Shown here: positions 17,337 through 26,649 of the stretch, one piece after another | Layout: every line of letters starts with the position of its first letter | How positions within the stretch are numbered: the first letter of the stretch is position 1 | Notes under the pieces: model-generated | The model's input: the letters and a program-made list of their open reading frames with translations, nothing else | Told to the model about the DNA's origin: nothing | Database searches by the model: none | Made by a program: the position numbers and the translations under genes | Origin: UBA2588 sp002339805 | Lineage (GTDB): Bacteria; Chloroflexota; Dehalococcoidia; Lucifugimonadales; UBA3495 | DNA: 64,000 nt | Direction: 5' to 3' | Assembly: GCA_045562555.1 (NCBI GenBank) | Contig: JBJKVO010000001.1 | Span: 124,001-188,000 of the forward strand

Positions 17337-18581
17337 TACTTTTTCTCCTCCTATAGATAGGAACTTGGGAGTGTCCGTAATCAATTTCTGGGACATTTTG
17401 TGCAAGTCTTGAACTGTGAAGCTATCCCATTGTTCAATGGTTTTATTGAAGTCTAATAAAGTTCCAGACAGCAAGGTTTGCCCGCCGATGAGAGCGGCTA
17501 ATCTTTCTGTATCTTCCATAGCAATCAGCAATTTCCCTTTAGCGTATTGTTTTACATGTGACAATTCTTGTTCGGTTACTGAATTGGTAAGGGAATATAA
17601 CTCTTCTAATATAGCTTCCACTGCTGACAGGCAATTCGAGTTTTTCACACTGCAATTGATTAGCCAAGTTCCTGTTTCATTATAGGTGTTTACACTACTA
17701 GTAATATCGTATGCTAATCCTAATTCTTCTCGTATTTTTATGAAGAGACGGCTACTCATACCCTCTCCAAGCATGATGTTGGTTAAGTTCAATAAAGGGG
17801 ATAAAGAATGTGAGAATTCCAGTCCCTGCACACCTAAATTTATGTATGTATGATCTGATGTTTGATCGAAGGTGATCAAACGGCTAGACATATGATTGGG
17901 AATAAGCTCTATAGTGTGGTTGGGGCTATGTACACTAATCCATTTAGATGTCGCATCATTGATAGACTGCAGTAATTCGTTTTCTGGGAAGTTTCCGGTT
18001 ATCGTTAGAACCAAGTTTGACGGATCATAGCGCTTTTGGAAGTAGGTTTCTATATCGTACTGTTTCAAATCTTCTAAAGATTTGTGGCTTCCCACGATTT
18101 CCCATCCCATAGGATGTTCAGGAAACATTAGTTGATCAATGCCTAATTCGGATTGGTAAGAAGGATGGTCCGTATACATCCGGAGTTCTTCGTGAATAAC
18201 ATTACGTTCTCTTACAATTTCAGAAGGTTCCATTAGAGGGTTCATGCACATGTCTAGTAAAATGTCAGTAGCGATTTTCCATTGATTATAAGGTACTTTA
18301 GCCCAGTACATAGTATATTCTTTCGAAGTGAGGGCATTTATTTCTCCGCCAGTGTTTTCAATTGCACTAGTTAATTTTTCCGGACTAGGCCATGATTTAG
18401 TGCCTTTAAACAGCATATGTTCCAGAAAGTGTGATACTCCTGAGTTACTGGAAGTTTCATATTTAGAACCTGCTCCTACACAAATGTTTACAGACACAGA
18501 TGTAGCAGTAGGTATATTGTAAGTAATGACTCTCAACCCATTTTCTAAAGTTGTAAGGGTTGGATTATTCCAATGTTTCAT
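17298..18581 (-). CDS. M16-family zinc metallopeptidase
   Basis: Pitrilysin/processing-peptidase-like protein (427 residues, one complete two-domain half as in bacterial PqqL/YmxG types). The inverted zinc motif HFLEH is at 51-55, with the downstream glutamate in VIHEELRMY near residue 128. The C-terminal half contains the RLFIKIREELGLAYDI segment typical of the family. No signal peptide. It is the last gene of the ybeY-uvrA run, but a strong promoter candidate lies directly before it, and the ATG has no visible Shine-Dalgarno sequence. Confidence 0.93.
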   Translation of the reverse strand: MKHWNNPTLTTLENGLRVITYNIPTATSVSVNICVGAGSKYETSSNSGVSHFLEHMLFKGTKSWPSPEKLTSAIENTGGEINALTSKEYTMYWAKVPYNQWKIATDILLDMCMNPLMEPSEIVRERNVIHEELRMYTDHPSYQSELGIDQLMFPEHPMGWEIVGSHKSLEDLKQYDIETYFQKRYDPSNLVLTITGNFPENELLQSINDATSKWISVHSPNHTIELIPNHMSSRLITFDQTSDHTYINLGVQGLEFSHSLSPLLNLTNIMLGEGMSSRLFIKIREELGLAYDITSSVNTYNETGTWLINCSVKNSNCLSAVEAILEELYSLTNSVTEQELSHVKQYAKGKLLIAMEDTERLAALIGGQTLLSGTLLDFNKTIEQWDSFTVQDLHKMSQKLITDTPKFLSIGGEKVSNHQLALEKLLA

Positions 18582-18592
18582 AAGGCATTTAT

Positions 18593-18621
18593 AGTATAAA
18601 TGAGAATGACTCTCATTTCAA
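18593..18621 (-). promoter_or_regulatory. Promoter with a Fur-box-like palindrome before the M16 peptidase
   Basis: On the minus strand TTGAAA (18616-18621) and TATACT (18593-18598) are exactly 17 bp apart. The spacer is almost filled by TGAGAGTCATTCTCA (18601-18615), a 7-1-7 inverted repeat matching 11 of 14 informative positions of the Fur consensus; the longer arms AAATGAGA/TCTCATTT span 18598-18618. Transcription would start near 18586, about 5 nt before the ATG. Confidence 0.6.
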
Positions 18622-19265
18622 CTGTTTAACCAATCTACATCTCCACAAAGATCTGGGGCATGAGGTTTCGAAGTGAATACTGAAAACTTTTCTAGTGCTT
18701 CCTCTATCGTTGTATTTGTATCACCGTGTCCGGGATATACATCCACTTCGGGTGGTAAAACTAAAAGCTTGCTTTCAATACTGTGGATTTCTTGTGTGAA
18801 TGCTTCAGGGTTTTTAGATTTTCCTGGTCCTCCAGGAAATAGTGTGTCACCGGAAAACAGGTGGTTCCCTAGTAGATAGCATGTTGAACCATTAGTATGT
18901 CCAGGGGTGAATAAGCATATGATTTCCTGATTTCCGAATGGGATTCTTTGATTATCTTGTATTAATACATCTGGAGAGCTGGGTAGTAAATCAGAGTCAC
19001 CATCATGGCAATATACAGGGCATTTTGCTGCATTCATTATTTCATCGAACCCGAGAAGATGATCTTGATGGCCATGGGTAATAAGAATTGCGACTATATT
19101 GGTGTCTCCAATTTCCTCGATGATTTTTTCAGGTTCAGCTGGGGTATCAATAATGATTCCTTCATTGGTTTGATTGCATTTAATCAGATATCCATTATTG
19201 GAGTATGGCCCCATGTCAATTTGAGTGATCGTAGCATGTATGTTTTCGTCTTGATAGATGTTCAT
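18618..19265 (-). CDS. Metallo-beta-lactamase-fold hydrolase (glyoxalase II-like)
   Basis: 215-residue MBL-fold hydrolase. The zinc motif THGHQDH is at 63-69, followed by a downstream His in FTPGHTNGS, an Asp in FSGDTLFPGGPG and a final His in YPGHGDT. This order and the GDTLF segment resemble YcbL/glyoxalase II thioester hydrolases. The substrate is unproven. It is located between uvrA and the M16 gene. Confidence 0.9.
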   Translation of the reverse strand: MNIYQDENIHATITQIDMGPYSNNGYLIKCNQTNEGIIIDTPAEPEKIIEEIGDTNIVAILITHGHQDHLLGFDEIMNAAKCPVYCHDGDSDLLPSSPDVLIQDNQRIPFGNQEIICLFTPGHTNGSTCYLLGNHLFSGDTLFPGGPGKSKNPEAFTQEIHSIESKLLVLPPEVDVYPGHGDTNTTIEEALEKFSVFTSKPHAPDLCGDVDWLNS

Positions 19266-19286
19266 TTTAGTCTCCTATGATAAATC

Positions 19287-22169
19287 TTAATTCTGGAGTT
19301 GATACAATTCAGAGAGGCTTTCTTTTAAAAAGGTTCCTGTTTTTGACGCTTTCTTTTTGATTAGCTGTTCGGGAGTGCCTTCACCTACAATTTTCCCTCC
19401 GGCTTCACCTGCTCCCGGACCTAAATCAATTACCCAGTCGCAATTTTTTATTATGTCCATGTTGTGTTCTATCAACAATATTGTATTGCCTTGGTCAACA
19501 AGCTTGTGCAACACTTTGATGAGTTTGTTGCAATCATCAAATGATAATCCCGTTGTGGGTTCATCTAACATATAGAAAGTTTTGCCAGTAGATCTTTTAG
19601 ATAATTCTGAAGACAATTTAATTCTTTGTGCTTCTCCTCCGGATAGGGTTGTGGCTGATTGGCCTAATTTGATATAGCCTAGACCTACAGCTTGCATGGT
19701 TTCTAATCTAGCACGAATTCTGGGAAGTCTGTCGAACACTTTGATTGCTTCGTCTACTGTCATGTCTAATACTTGGGATATGTTAAGCCCTCGGTATTCA
19801 ATTTGCAGGGCATCGTTGTTGTATCTAGCACCCTCACATACTGAGCACGGGATAGTAACGTCCGGCAGGAATTGCATTTCAATATTTATGTGTCCTGCTC
19901 CTTCACAAGATTCACAGCGTCCACCTTTCACATTGAAGGAAAATCTACCTGGTTTATATCCCCTAAGCTTGGATTCAGGTAATTGAGCGTAGAGTTCTCG
20001 CATTGGGGTAAACAACCCGGTATAGGTTGCTGGATTACTTCTAGGGGTTCTGCCTATCGGTGATTGATCTATGTTGATGATTTTATCTATATTTTCAGTT
20101 CCATCAATCTTTTTGAACCTACCAGGTATCTCCTTGGATGAGTTTATTTTCTGGGCTAGTGCTTTGTAGATGGTTTCAAATGCGAGTGTGCTCTTTCCAG
20201 AACCAGATACCCCAGTTACACATGTTAGAGTTCCCAAAGGAATTTCTGTTGAAACATCTTTTAGATTATTGGCTGAACATTTGTCGATTTTGATAGAAGT
20301 TCCATGGCCTATACGTCTTTTCTCCGGATATTCGATGATTTTTTCTTTACTTAAATATTGACCAGTCAAAGAACGCTTGTTTGCCATGATTTCATTGATA
20401 TTGCCTGTGGCCACAACCTGCCCTCCGTATTCTCCTGCACCAGGCCCCATATCTACTATGAAATCAGAGGCTTTCATCATATTCTCATCATGTTCTACAA
20501 CGATAACGGTGTTACCTAGGTTTTTAAGGTTTTTAAGTGTTCCTATTAATAACGCATCGTCATAGGGATGCAATCCGATAGTAGGTTCATCACAAACATA
20601 AAGAACACCAGTTAATCCGGAACCGATCTGAGTTGCTAGCCTAACTCTCTGAGCTTCTCCACCTGATAATGTTTTTGCCGTCCTATTTAAGCTTATGTAA
20701 TCTAGACCAATATTATTTAAGAAATTTAACCTAACTAGTATTTCTCTTACTATGGGTTCTGCAATAATCCTGTCATATTCAGATAAAGTAGTTGCTTCAT
20801 CTCCAGAATTTACTAAAGTTTGAACCCATTGCAGTGTACTTCCGATACTCTCGTTGCAGACCTCCATTATATTCTTACCTCGTACTGTGACTGCTAGGAC
20901 CTCCTCTTTTAGTCTGTTTCCATTACACGAGGTACAAGCTTTTTCCGCCATATATCTTTCTATACGAGATCTAATTGATTCTGATGCAGTTTCTCGGTAC
21001 CGCCTTTCTAGGTTTTTGACAATTCCATCAAATGTGACTTCCCATTGATAAGTTTTTCCTCTTCTCGTGTGATGAGATATTTGTATCTTTTCTGTATTAT
21101 CTCCATTCATGAGCAGATGGATAATATTTTCGGGGAGTTTGTTTACTGGAACGTTAAGATCGAATTGGTATTTTGCAGACAAGCTTTGTAATAAATTTTT
21201 GTACCATATAGATGTGGATTTGCCTAATCTAGACCAAGGAGCAATTGCTCCTTCAAGCAGAGATATATCTTTGTTAGGTATAACTAATTCTGGCTCAACT
21301 GATAAGTTGTAGCCAAGTCCGGCACATGTACTACAAGCTCCGTGAGGGCTGTTAAAACTGAAGGTTCTAGGTTCCATTTCTTGTAGGCTGATATCACAAT
21401 TAACGCAAGCAAACTTCTCGGAATAAATAATATCTCCTTTGTCTTGAGTTTCTGCTATTAATGTCCCTTCTCCTTCTCTCAATGAGGTTTCAATAGATTC
21501 GGTTAGGCGACTTCGTTCCAGATTAGACTTTATAATTAGTCTGTCGATTACTATTTCTAAGTTATGCCATTTATTACGTTCTAAACTAATATCTTCAGGG
21601 TTATCCAGATTGGTTATTTCTCCATTAATCCGCATCCTTACAAATCCGTTTTTCTGTGCATAATCAATTACTTCTTTATGTTGTCCTTTCTTATGTACAA
21701 CTTTTGGAGCCAACAGTGTCAAACGAGTATTTTGAGGTAAACTTAACAAGGATTCTGTTATTTGTTCTATAGTCTGTTTTGTGACTGGTTGACCGCATTT
21801 GTGGCAATGAGGTTTACCAGCCCTAGCGAAAAGTAATCTTAGATAATCATATATTTCTGTCACAGTCCCTACGGTGGATCTAGGGTTATGGGATACTCCT
21901 TTTTGGTCTATTGATATAGACGGTGATAGTCCCTCTATATATTCGACATTAGGTTTCTCCATTCTTCCCAAAAACTGTCTCGCGTATGCTGATAAGGATT
22001 CAACATACCTTCTCTGACCTTCTGCATAAATCGTGTCAAAAGCCAGAGAGCTCTTGCCAGAACCAGACACTCCAGTAATTACTACGAGTTGATCTTTTGG
22101 TATTTCAACAGTTATATCTTTGAGATTATGCTCTTTAGCACCTTTAACTTTGATGAATTTTTGAGTCAC
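19287..22169 (-). CDS. uvrA: Excinuclease ABC subunit A
   Basis: DNA-damage recognition ATPase of nucleotide excision repair (960 residues, full length). Two ABC modules are present: Walker A GVSGSGKS at 33-40 and again near 650-657, and two LSGGEAQR signatures. Both zinc modules show CxxC pairs (CHKCG, CVNC, CSTCAG, CESCEGAG, CSVCEG). The start codon is GTG, preceded by AAGGAC. It lies in a run with recombination genes recO and recR. Confidence 0.97.
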   Translation of the reverse strand: MTQKFIKVKGAKEHNLKDITVEIPKDQLVVITGVSGSGKSSLAFDTIYAEGQRRYVESLSAYARQFLGRMEKPNVEYIEGLSPSISIDQKGVSHNPRSTVGTVTEIYDYLRLLFARAGKPHCHKCGQPVTKQTIEQITESLLSLPQNTRLTLLAPKVVHKKGQHKEVIDYAQKNGFVRMRINGEITNLDNPEDISLERNKWHNLEIVIDRLIIKSNLERSRLTESIETSLREGEGTLIAETQDKGDIIYSEKFACVNCDISLQEMEPRTFSFNSPHGACSTCAGLGYNLSVEPELVIPNKDISLLEGAIAPWSRLGKSTSIWYKNLLQSLSAKYQFDLNVPVNKLPENIIHLLMNGDNTEKIQISHHTRRGKTYQWEVTFDGIVKNLERRYRETASESIRSRIERYMAEKACTSCNGNRLKEEVLAVTVRGKNIMEVCNESIGSTLQWVQTLVNSGDEATTLSEYDRIIAEPIVREILVRLNFLNNIGLDYISLNRTAKTLSGGEAQRVRLATQIGSGLTGVLYVCDEPTIGLHPYDDALLIGTLKNLKNLGNTVIVVEHDENMMKASDFIVDMGPGAGEYGGQVVATGNINEIMANKRSLTGQYLSKEKIIEYPEKRRIGHGTSIKIDKCSANNLKDVSTEIPLGTLTCVTGVSGSGKSTLAFETIYKALAQKINSSKEIPGRFKKIDGTENIDKIINIDQSPIGRTPRSNPATYTGLFTPMRELYAQLPESKLRGYKPGRFSFNVKGGRCESCEGAGHINIEMQFLPDVTIPCSVCEGARYNNDALQIEYRGLNISQVLDMTVDEAIKVFDRLPRIRARLETMQAVGLGYIKLGQSATTLSGGEAQRIKLSSELSKRSTGKTFYMLDEPTTGLSFDDCNKLIKVLHKLVDQGNTILLIEHNMDIIKNCDWVIDLGPGAGEAGGKIVGEGTPEQLIKKKASKTGTFLKESLSELYQLQN

Positions 22170-22192
22170 TAATAAGTCCTTTTGAATAACAA

Positions 22193-22615
22193 TTAGGGTT
22201 TTTTGAATGTCATAAGCAGTTGGCCATTCGAGACCGATTCCATAGGTTGAATATAGATATTATCAATTATACTGTCGATAGGGCTTATTATAGTTTGTTC
22301 CATTTTCATCGCTTCTATAGTGCATAACGGCTGTCCTATTGACACTGAGTCATTAGGTTGGACATATATTGCTATTACTTTTCCCGACATTTGACAACGT
22401 ATTTCTGGATTGTCTAAGTTTAATGTTAACGTAGGATCATTTTTTGCATTATCCCTAGGATGAGAAAGGTCGGTATTATTGTGACTCGAACGAGTAATAG
22501 GGAGATCGTAAAGATCCCCATCTATAGATAATTGTACGAAATCTGCTCCGATGAAGGTCACTAGTAGTTGGTGAGTGACTCCATTTATATCTATTTGTAA
22601 TGGGTTTTGATTCAT
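22193..22615 (-). CDS. Biotin carboxyl carrier-type protein
   Basis: 140 residues. The C-terminal ~75 residues form a biotinyl domain with the biotinylation motif EAMKMEQ, modified Lys104. The N-terminal half resembles the linker region before the biotinyl domain in acyl-CoA or oxaloacetate carboxylases. No carboxylase or carboxyltransferase subunit is nearby; the gene sits between recO and uvrA. It probably serves an acyl-CoA carboxylase encoded elsewhere. Confidence 0.88.
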   Translation of the reverse strand: MNQNPLQIDINGVTHQLLVTFIGADFVQLSIDGDLYDLPITRSSHNNTDLSHPRDNAKNDPTLTLNLDNPEIRCQMSGKVIAIYVQPNDSVSIGQPLCTIEAMKMEQTIISPIDSIIDNIYIQPMESVSNGQLLMTFKKP

Positions 22616-22635
22616 AATAATACTTGCTTATTCAT

Positions 22636-23412
22636 TTAAAGCTTCGTCAAAGGAGTTTGAATTGTTTTGAGATGGTCTATAAATTGTGATGATTTCAAAT
22701 CTTTTTCTAACCAGAATATTATAGTTTCCAGTAACAGGTTTCTTACTTCAGTGTAAGTGGTTTCCTTGATGCGTAATTGTGATTCCCCTGCGGTAGAATG
22801 TCTGTTGAAGTACCTTAGTAATTTAATGGATGCTAAGGACATATCCATAGTATTGCTGATATCAGAACAACCTAAGCATATCACTCCTCCGTTGCTGACA
22901 CTATATCGGTGTTCTCCTGCGACTATTTCTTGGCCGCATTTCACACATACAAAAAGCTCGGGTAGAAATCCGGAAAATTTTAAAATTTGGAATTCGAAGT
23001 TCCTTATATTTAGCTCTGGTTCAGGAGATATGGATATAAAGTCTAAAATGTCGATACCTGCATCAAAAATCTGCTTATTGGGCTCTTTTTCTGGAGTGAA
23101 TTGGTCGATTAATTCAGATATATAGATTCCGTGAGCAAGTTTATTTAAGTCTTTGTACAGAGTTGGGTATGCCTTATTTGTTTGTACTTGCGTTACGGTT
23201 TCAATAGATCTGCCCCTCGCTAACTGAATATTTATAACTGTTAGGGGTTCTACGTGTCCTGAGAATTTGCTTTGCGGTTTGCGAGCGCCTTTAGCGATCG
23301 CTTGGAGCTTCCCATGCTGCTTTGTGAACACTGTAAGAATTAGGTCAGCTTCCTTGTATGGAAAATATTTCAAAACCAATGCTTGGCTAGTGTATGTCTT
23401 GATAGAAGTCAT
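22636..23412 (-). CDS. recO: DNA repair protein RecO
   Basis: Recombination mediator that works with RecR in loading RecA on gaps (258 residues). The N-terminal OB fold starts with TYTSQALVLKYFPYKEADLIL, whose key residues are LVLKxxPYKExD. A zinc ribbon CVKCG...CLGC lies near residues 156-180. The ATG overlaps the recR stop by four bases, so recR is translated first and coupled. Confidence 0.93.
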   Translation of the reverse strand: MTSIKTYTSQALVLKYFPYKEADLILTVFTKQHGKLQAIAKGARKPQSKFSGHVEPLTVINIQLARGRSIETVTQVQTNKAYPTLYKDLNKLAHGIYISELIDQFTPEKEPNKQIFDAGIDILDFISISPEPELNIRNFEFQILKFSGFLPELFVCVKCGQEIVAGEHRYSVSNGGVICLGCSDISNTMDMSLASIKLLRYFNRHSTAGESQLRIKETTYTEVRNLLLETIIFWLEKDLKSSQFIDHLKTIQTPLTKL

Positions 23413-24029
23413 TCGCTGATTTGTTGTCGTCCTTGGAAAGCTCTGCTAAGAGTGATGTCATCAGAGTATTCTAGTGAGCCTCCTATTGGTAGCCCTCTTG
23501 CCAGGTGGGTTATAACCAAATCAGATTTTGTGTTGTTGTTGCTTATATATAACGCCGTAGCTTCCCCTTGTAGTGTTGGATTCGTAGCAATTATCATTTC
23601 AGATATATCTTCTTTTTCAAGCCTTTGGAATAATTGCTTAATTCGTAATTGATCGGGGCCTATACCATTTAAAGGTGATATTGACCCGTGAAGTACATGG
23701 TATAGTCCTTTGAAGCAATTAGACTTTTCTATGGCTACTACGTCCATGGGATCTTCAACAACGCATATTTGCGAGATATTTCTATTAGGATTGGTGCATA
23801 TAATGCATGGGTTGTAGTCTGAAAGATTTTGACATTTGTCGCAGTATATGATTTTGGTGCTTACAGAGGAAATAGCTTCGGCTAGCTGAATATTTTCACG
23901 TTCTGTTTGTCTCACAATATAGTATGCTAGTCTTTGCGCTGTTTTCGGACCAATCCCTGGCAATTTACTAAGCTCTTCTATCAGAGAATTCAAAGAATCA
24001 GATACGTTTGTCGCGTTGTTAAGATTCAT
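23409..24029 (-). CDS. recR: Recombination protein RecR
   Basis: Ring-forming recombination mediator (206 residues). It has a helix-hairpin-helix LPGIGPKTAQRL, a four-Cys zinc finger CDKCQNLSDYNPCIIC (16 residues) and a Toprim domain starting ICVVEDPMDVVAIE. Normal length. It lies in the conserved dnaX-ybaB-recR order. Confidence 0.96.
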   Translation of the reverse strand: MNLNNATNVSDSLNSLIEELSKLPGIGPKTAQRLAYYIVRQTERENIQLAEAISSVSTKIIYCDKCQNLSDYNPCIICTNPNRNISQICVVEDPMDVVAIEKSNCFKGLYHVLHGSISPLNGIGPDQLRIKQLFQRLEKEDISEMIIATNPTLQGEATALYISNNNTKSDLVITHLARGLPIGGSLEYSDDITLSRAFQGRQQISE

Positions 24030-24049
24030 TTTCTAACCTATTAAGACCT

Positions 24050-24349
24050 TTAAGTTAGTCCTGGGATGTTTAATCCTCCGGTGACCGCTCCCATCTTTTC
24101 TGAAGCCAACTGCTGGGATTTTTCCATGGCGTCATTGATAGCAGTCAGTACTAGATCTTGGAGTAATTCAATGTCTTCAACCGCTTCGGGGTCTATAACA
24201 ACACTTTTGATCTCTTGTTTCCCTGTAACCTCAATCTTTACTACTCCGCCACCGGACGTACCTTCCACAACCAAGGTTTCTAATTCTTGCTGTATTTGAA
24301 GGAGCTTTGTTTGTAATTGTTGTGCTTGCTTCATCATGTTTCTATTCAT
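24050..24349 (-). CDS. YbaB/EbfC nucleoid-associated protein
   Basis: 99-residue DNA-binding protein of the YbaB family, beginning NRNMMKQAQQLQTKL and containing GTSGGGVVKIEVTGKQEI, the family's core beta hairpin. It overlaps the dnaX 3' end by 8 bp. The dnaX-ybaB-recR cluster is widespread, which makes the call firm. Confidence 0.94.
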   Translation of the reverse strand: MNRNMMKQAQQLQTKLLQIQQELETLVVEGTSGGGVVKIEVTGKQEIKSVVIDPEAVEDIELLQDLVLTAINDAMEKSQQLASEKMGAVTGGLNIPGLT

Positions 24350-26000
24350 CTGATTTCTCCTGTAGTACGTGTGCTCCCATTCCCATTGCTACTCTCACGA
24401 GTGGACTATTTTGCAATGCATTGGGGCTGCCGTTTTGACTGCCATTGCTGGCAACCATATCTAAACTAATTTCTAAGTCTTGATTGAAGTGTTTTTTAAA
24501 TATCTCACTCACTTTATTATAGGATATAGGACTAGACATTTCTTCTTCCATTCGTTCGAAGTTAGCTCGATTTTTAAAGTATAATGTCATTTTGCCATCA
24601 ATGATTTCAAGGGATGTCTTCTCACAATCCCTTAAAAGAGCCCCCAAATTGAATTTTTCTCCTTTTTGTCTGCCTAATGACCGTATCACTTCGTTCCAGG
24701 TATTCAAGATACCTGATTCAACAGGAGAGTTAGTTTGGTTGGTAATTTTGGTTTTGGACTCGGACACGTTGGACTCAGTCGAACTATTCGTTGGATTTGG
24801 AGTCGCAGAATCTTGTGTAATGGTTGGTTTAATTGGTTCAGGAATTTTAGGGGATTCTTTCGGTAAGACGATATTTGGGACAATGGGTTCTTTGGTCTTT
24901 ATGGTGTTTGAGTCAGATTCGGCAATCAGATTGACTGTGAGTTTAACAATTAGCAGCTCTAACAACAGGATATCTGATTGAATGGTTTTAAAATTCACAG
25001 CATTCCACATTCCTAGGCATTGAATTATCTTTGTACTGTCATACTTGTTAGCTATAGGTTGGATGTCGGACTCAAGGTTGTATATTGATGCCTGAAGCAA
25101 TGAAGTATCTAATTGATACAACATGATTGATCTTAGTAAATTCATGACGTTCTTGTGTATGGCAACTGCTTCAATTCCAAGACTTAGTGATTCATTTACC
25201 AGGCGTATGGAACCAGCTGTATCTTGGTTAAGAATTAAGCTCACTAGATCTACCCACCGAGATGGATTACTAATACCAATAAAGTTTTCAACATCCTGTC
25301 TCTTAAGATTACCGTTGGTTGATACTATCATTTGTTCGAGTATAGTTTCGGCATCTCTAAGACTGCCGTCACAGGATTGAGCTATCACTTCTAAAGAAGC
25401 ATTTTCTGCTACGATACCTTCTGACTCTATGATTGAGTTGAGCCTTTGTACTATTAAAGGATGTGAAATCTTTCTGAAGTCATATCGCTGGCATCGAGAT
25501 AGAATAGTAGGTAATATTTTCTGTGGCTCAGTCGTGCATAGAATGAAAGTCACGTGACTTGGTGGTTCCTCAAGTGTCTTAAGGAATGCATTTGAAGCTT
25601 GATCGGTAAGCATATGGGCTTCATCAATTATGTACACTTTTTTTGTACCTTCGGATGGCAGGAAATTGATTTTTTCTTTGATACTTCTTATTTCGTCGAT
25701 TCCTCGATTGCTAGCGGCATCTAATTCGATAATATCTAAGAACTTGCCTTCATTGCTGGATGAACACATAGTGCATTTATTACACGGATTCCCACCTTCT
25801 ATTGCAAGGCAATTTATAGCTTTGCTTAACACACGCGCGGTGGTGGTTTTGCCTGTGCCACGTGGCCCGCAAAATAAATACGAATGAGAAATCCTTTGTT
25901 GAATTATAGCCTGTTTTAAAGTAGTGGATATGTGGTCTTGTCCTGAAATTTCATCAAAAGACTTGGGTCTCCATTTTCTGTACATTGAAATTGAAGTCAT
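24342..26000 (-). CDS. dnaX: DNA polymerase III subunits gamma/tau
   Basis: Clamp-loader ATPase (552 residues). Walker A GPRGTGKT is at 45-52, the zinc-binding Cys are 64, 73, 76 and 79, and DEAH is at 126-129. The SRC motif (ILSRCQRYDF) holds the arginine finger. Residues about 370-430 are a low-complexity Pro/Ser/Thr/Asn linker before a tau-like C-terminal domain. I saw no clear slippery site for a programmed frameshift. Confidence 0.96.
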   Translation of the reverse strand: MTSISMYRKWRPKSFDEISGQDHISTTLKQAIIQQRISHSYLFCGPRGTGKTTTARVLSKAINCLAIEGGNPCNKCTMCSSSNEGKFLDIIELDAASNRGIDEIRSIKEKINFLPSEGTKKVYIIDEAHMLTDQASNAFLKTLEEPPSHVTFILCTTEPQKILPTILSRCQRYDFRKISHPLIVQRLNSIIESEGIVAENASLEVIAQSCDGSLRDAETILEQMIVSTNGNLKRQDVENFIGISNPSRWVDLVSLILNQDTAGSIRLVNESLSLGIEAVAIHKNVMNLLRSIMLYQLDTSLLQASIYNLESDIQPIANKYDSTKIIQCLGMWNAVNFKTIQSDILLLELLIVKLTVNLIAESDSNTIKTKEPIVPNIVLPKESPKIPEPIKPTITQDSATPNPTNSSTESNVSESKTKITNQTNSPVESGILNTWNEVIRSLGRQKGEKFNLGALLRDCEKTSLEIIDGKMTLYFKNRANFERMEEEMSSPISYNKVSEIFKKHFNQDLEISLDMVASNGSQNGSPNALQNSPLVRVAMGMGAHVLQEKSDE

Positions 26001-26002
26001 TA

Positions 26003-26521
26003 TTAACCTTTCAACCTATGGGCTTCGTACATTTCAGATACAATACTATTAGATATGTTTAGGTGTTGTAGTAAGGTAGACTCTTGCATTTGCATTTCTG
26101 TTCGCTCTTTGACTGTGGCGTGATCATACCCTGAAAGATGCAACAATCCATGTATAAGTAAAAAGTTTAATACTTCTTCCCGTGATTGGTGATATGCCTT
26201 TGATTGACTTTCTACTTCCTCGTAAGATATCACTATATCTCCTAATTGGTCTTCTTCTATTTCGGTAAAAATATTGTCTTCTTCTGCAGTCATATGCATC
26301 TCTTTTGGAGAGAAGGATAAAACGTCAGTACTTTCCTTGATTCCGCGAAATGAGGTGTTAAGCTGAGTAATGTTCTTGTTAGTAGTGATTAATATGCTGA
26401 TGTTCAAAACCTGATTATGAGGGTACAAATATTCAATGGCATTTTGCATTGCAGATTTAATAGACTCAACGGACACAAATTCTGAGTATTCTGCACATAC
26501 TATAGCATCAACGTTATGCAA
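26003..26521 (-). CDS. ybeY: Endoribonuclease YbeY (rRNA maturation)
   Basis: Single-strand endoribonuclease involved in 16S rRNA 3'-end maturation (172 residues). The zinc site is HGLLHLSGYDH, with His124, His128 and His134. The start codon is TTG, preceded by GAGGTAGG. It is the first gene of the leftward nine-gene run and has a palindrome-bearing promoter upstream. Confidence 0.94.
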   Translation of the reverse strand: MHNVDAIVCAEYSEFVSVESIKSAMQNAIEYLYPHNQVLNISILITTNKNITQLNTSFRGIKESTDVLSFSPKEMHMTAEEDNIFTEIEEDQLGDIVISYEEVESQSKAYHQSREEVLNFLLIHGLLHLSGYDHATVKERTEMQMQESTLLQHLNISNSIVSEMYEAHRLKG

Positions 26522-26551
26522 TATTAACCTACCTCACCCATTCATTGACTA

Positions 26552-26591
26552 ATACTAGCATGTACTCTGATTTACATTCAATGTAAATCAG
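26552..26591 (-). promoter_or_regulatory. Promoter and perfect palindrome upstream of the ybeY-dnaX-rec run
   Basis: A perfect inverted repeat has 12-bp arms CTGATTTACATT (26567-26578) and AATGTAAATCAG (26580-26591) around one central base. It covers the -35 of a minus-strand promoter candidate TTGAAT (26576-26581), 18 bp, TAGTAT (26552-26557), with start near 26545. The geometry is that of a dimeric repressor operator. Confidence 0.6.
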
Positions 26592-26614
26592 TCAACTGAT
26601 ATCTATCTAAGTCG

Positions 26615-26623
26615 TGATACAAT
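26615..26623 (+). promoter_or_regulatory. Candidate extended -10 promoter for the 144-residue unknown gene
   Basis: TGATACAAT at 26615-26623 fits an extended -10 element (TGn then TACAAT). A GGAGG ribosome-binding site follows at 26641-26645. The palindrome at 26567-26591 would lie upstream of its -35 region, so a regulator there could act on both divergent units. Confidence 0.45.
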
Positions 26624-26649
26624 TCTGGTGATTAAAATTTGGAGGCAAT

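Noticed and set aside
24342..26000. Programmed frameshift in dnaX producing a separate gamma subunit
   Set aside because: No A-run slippery heptamer with a following stem was seen at the expected place; the single frame is complete.
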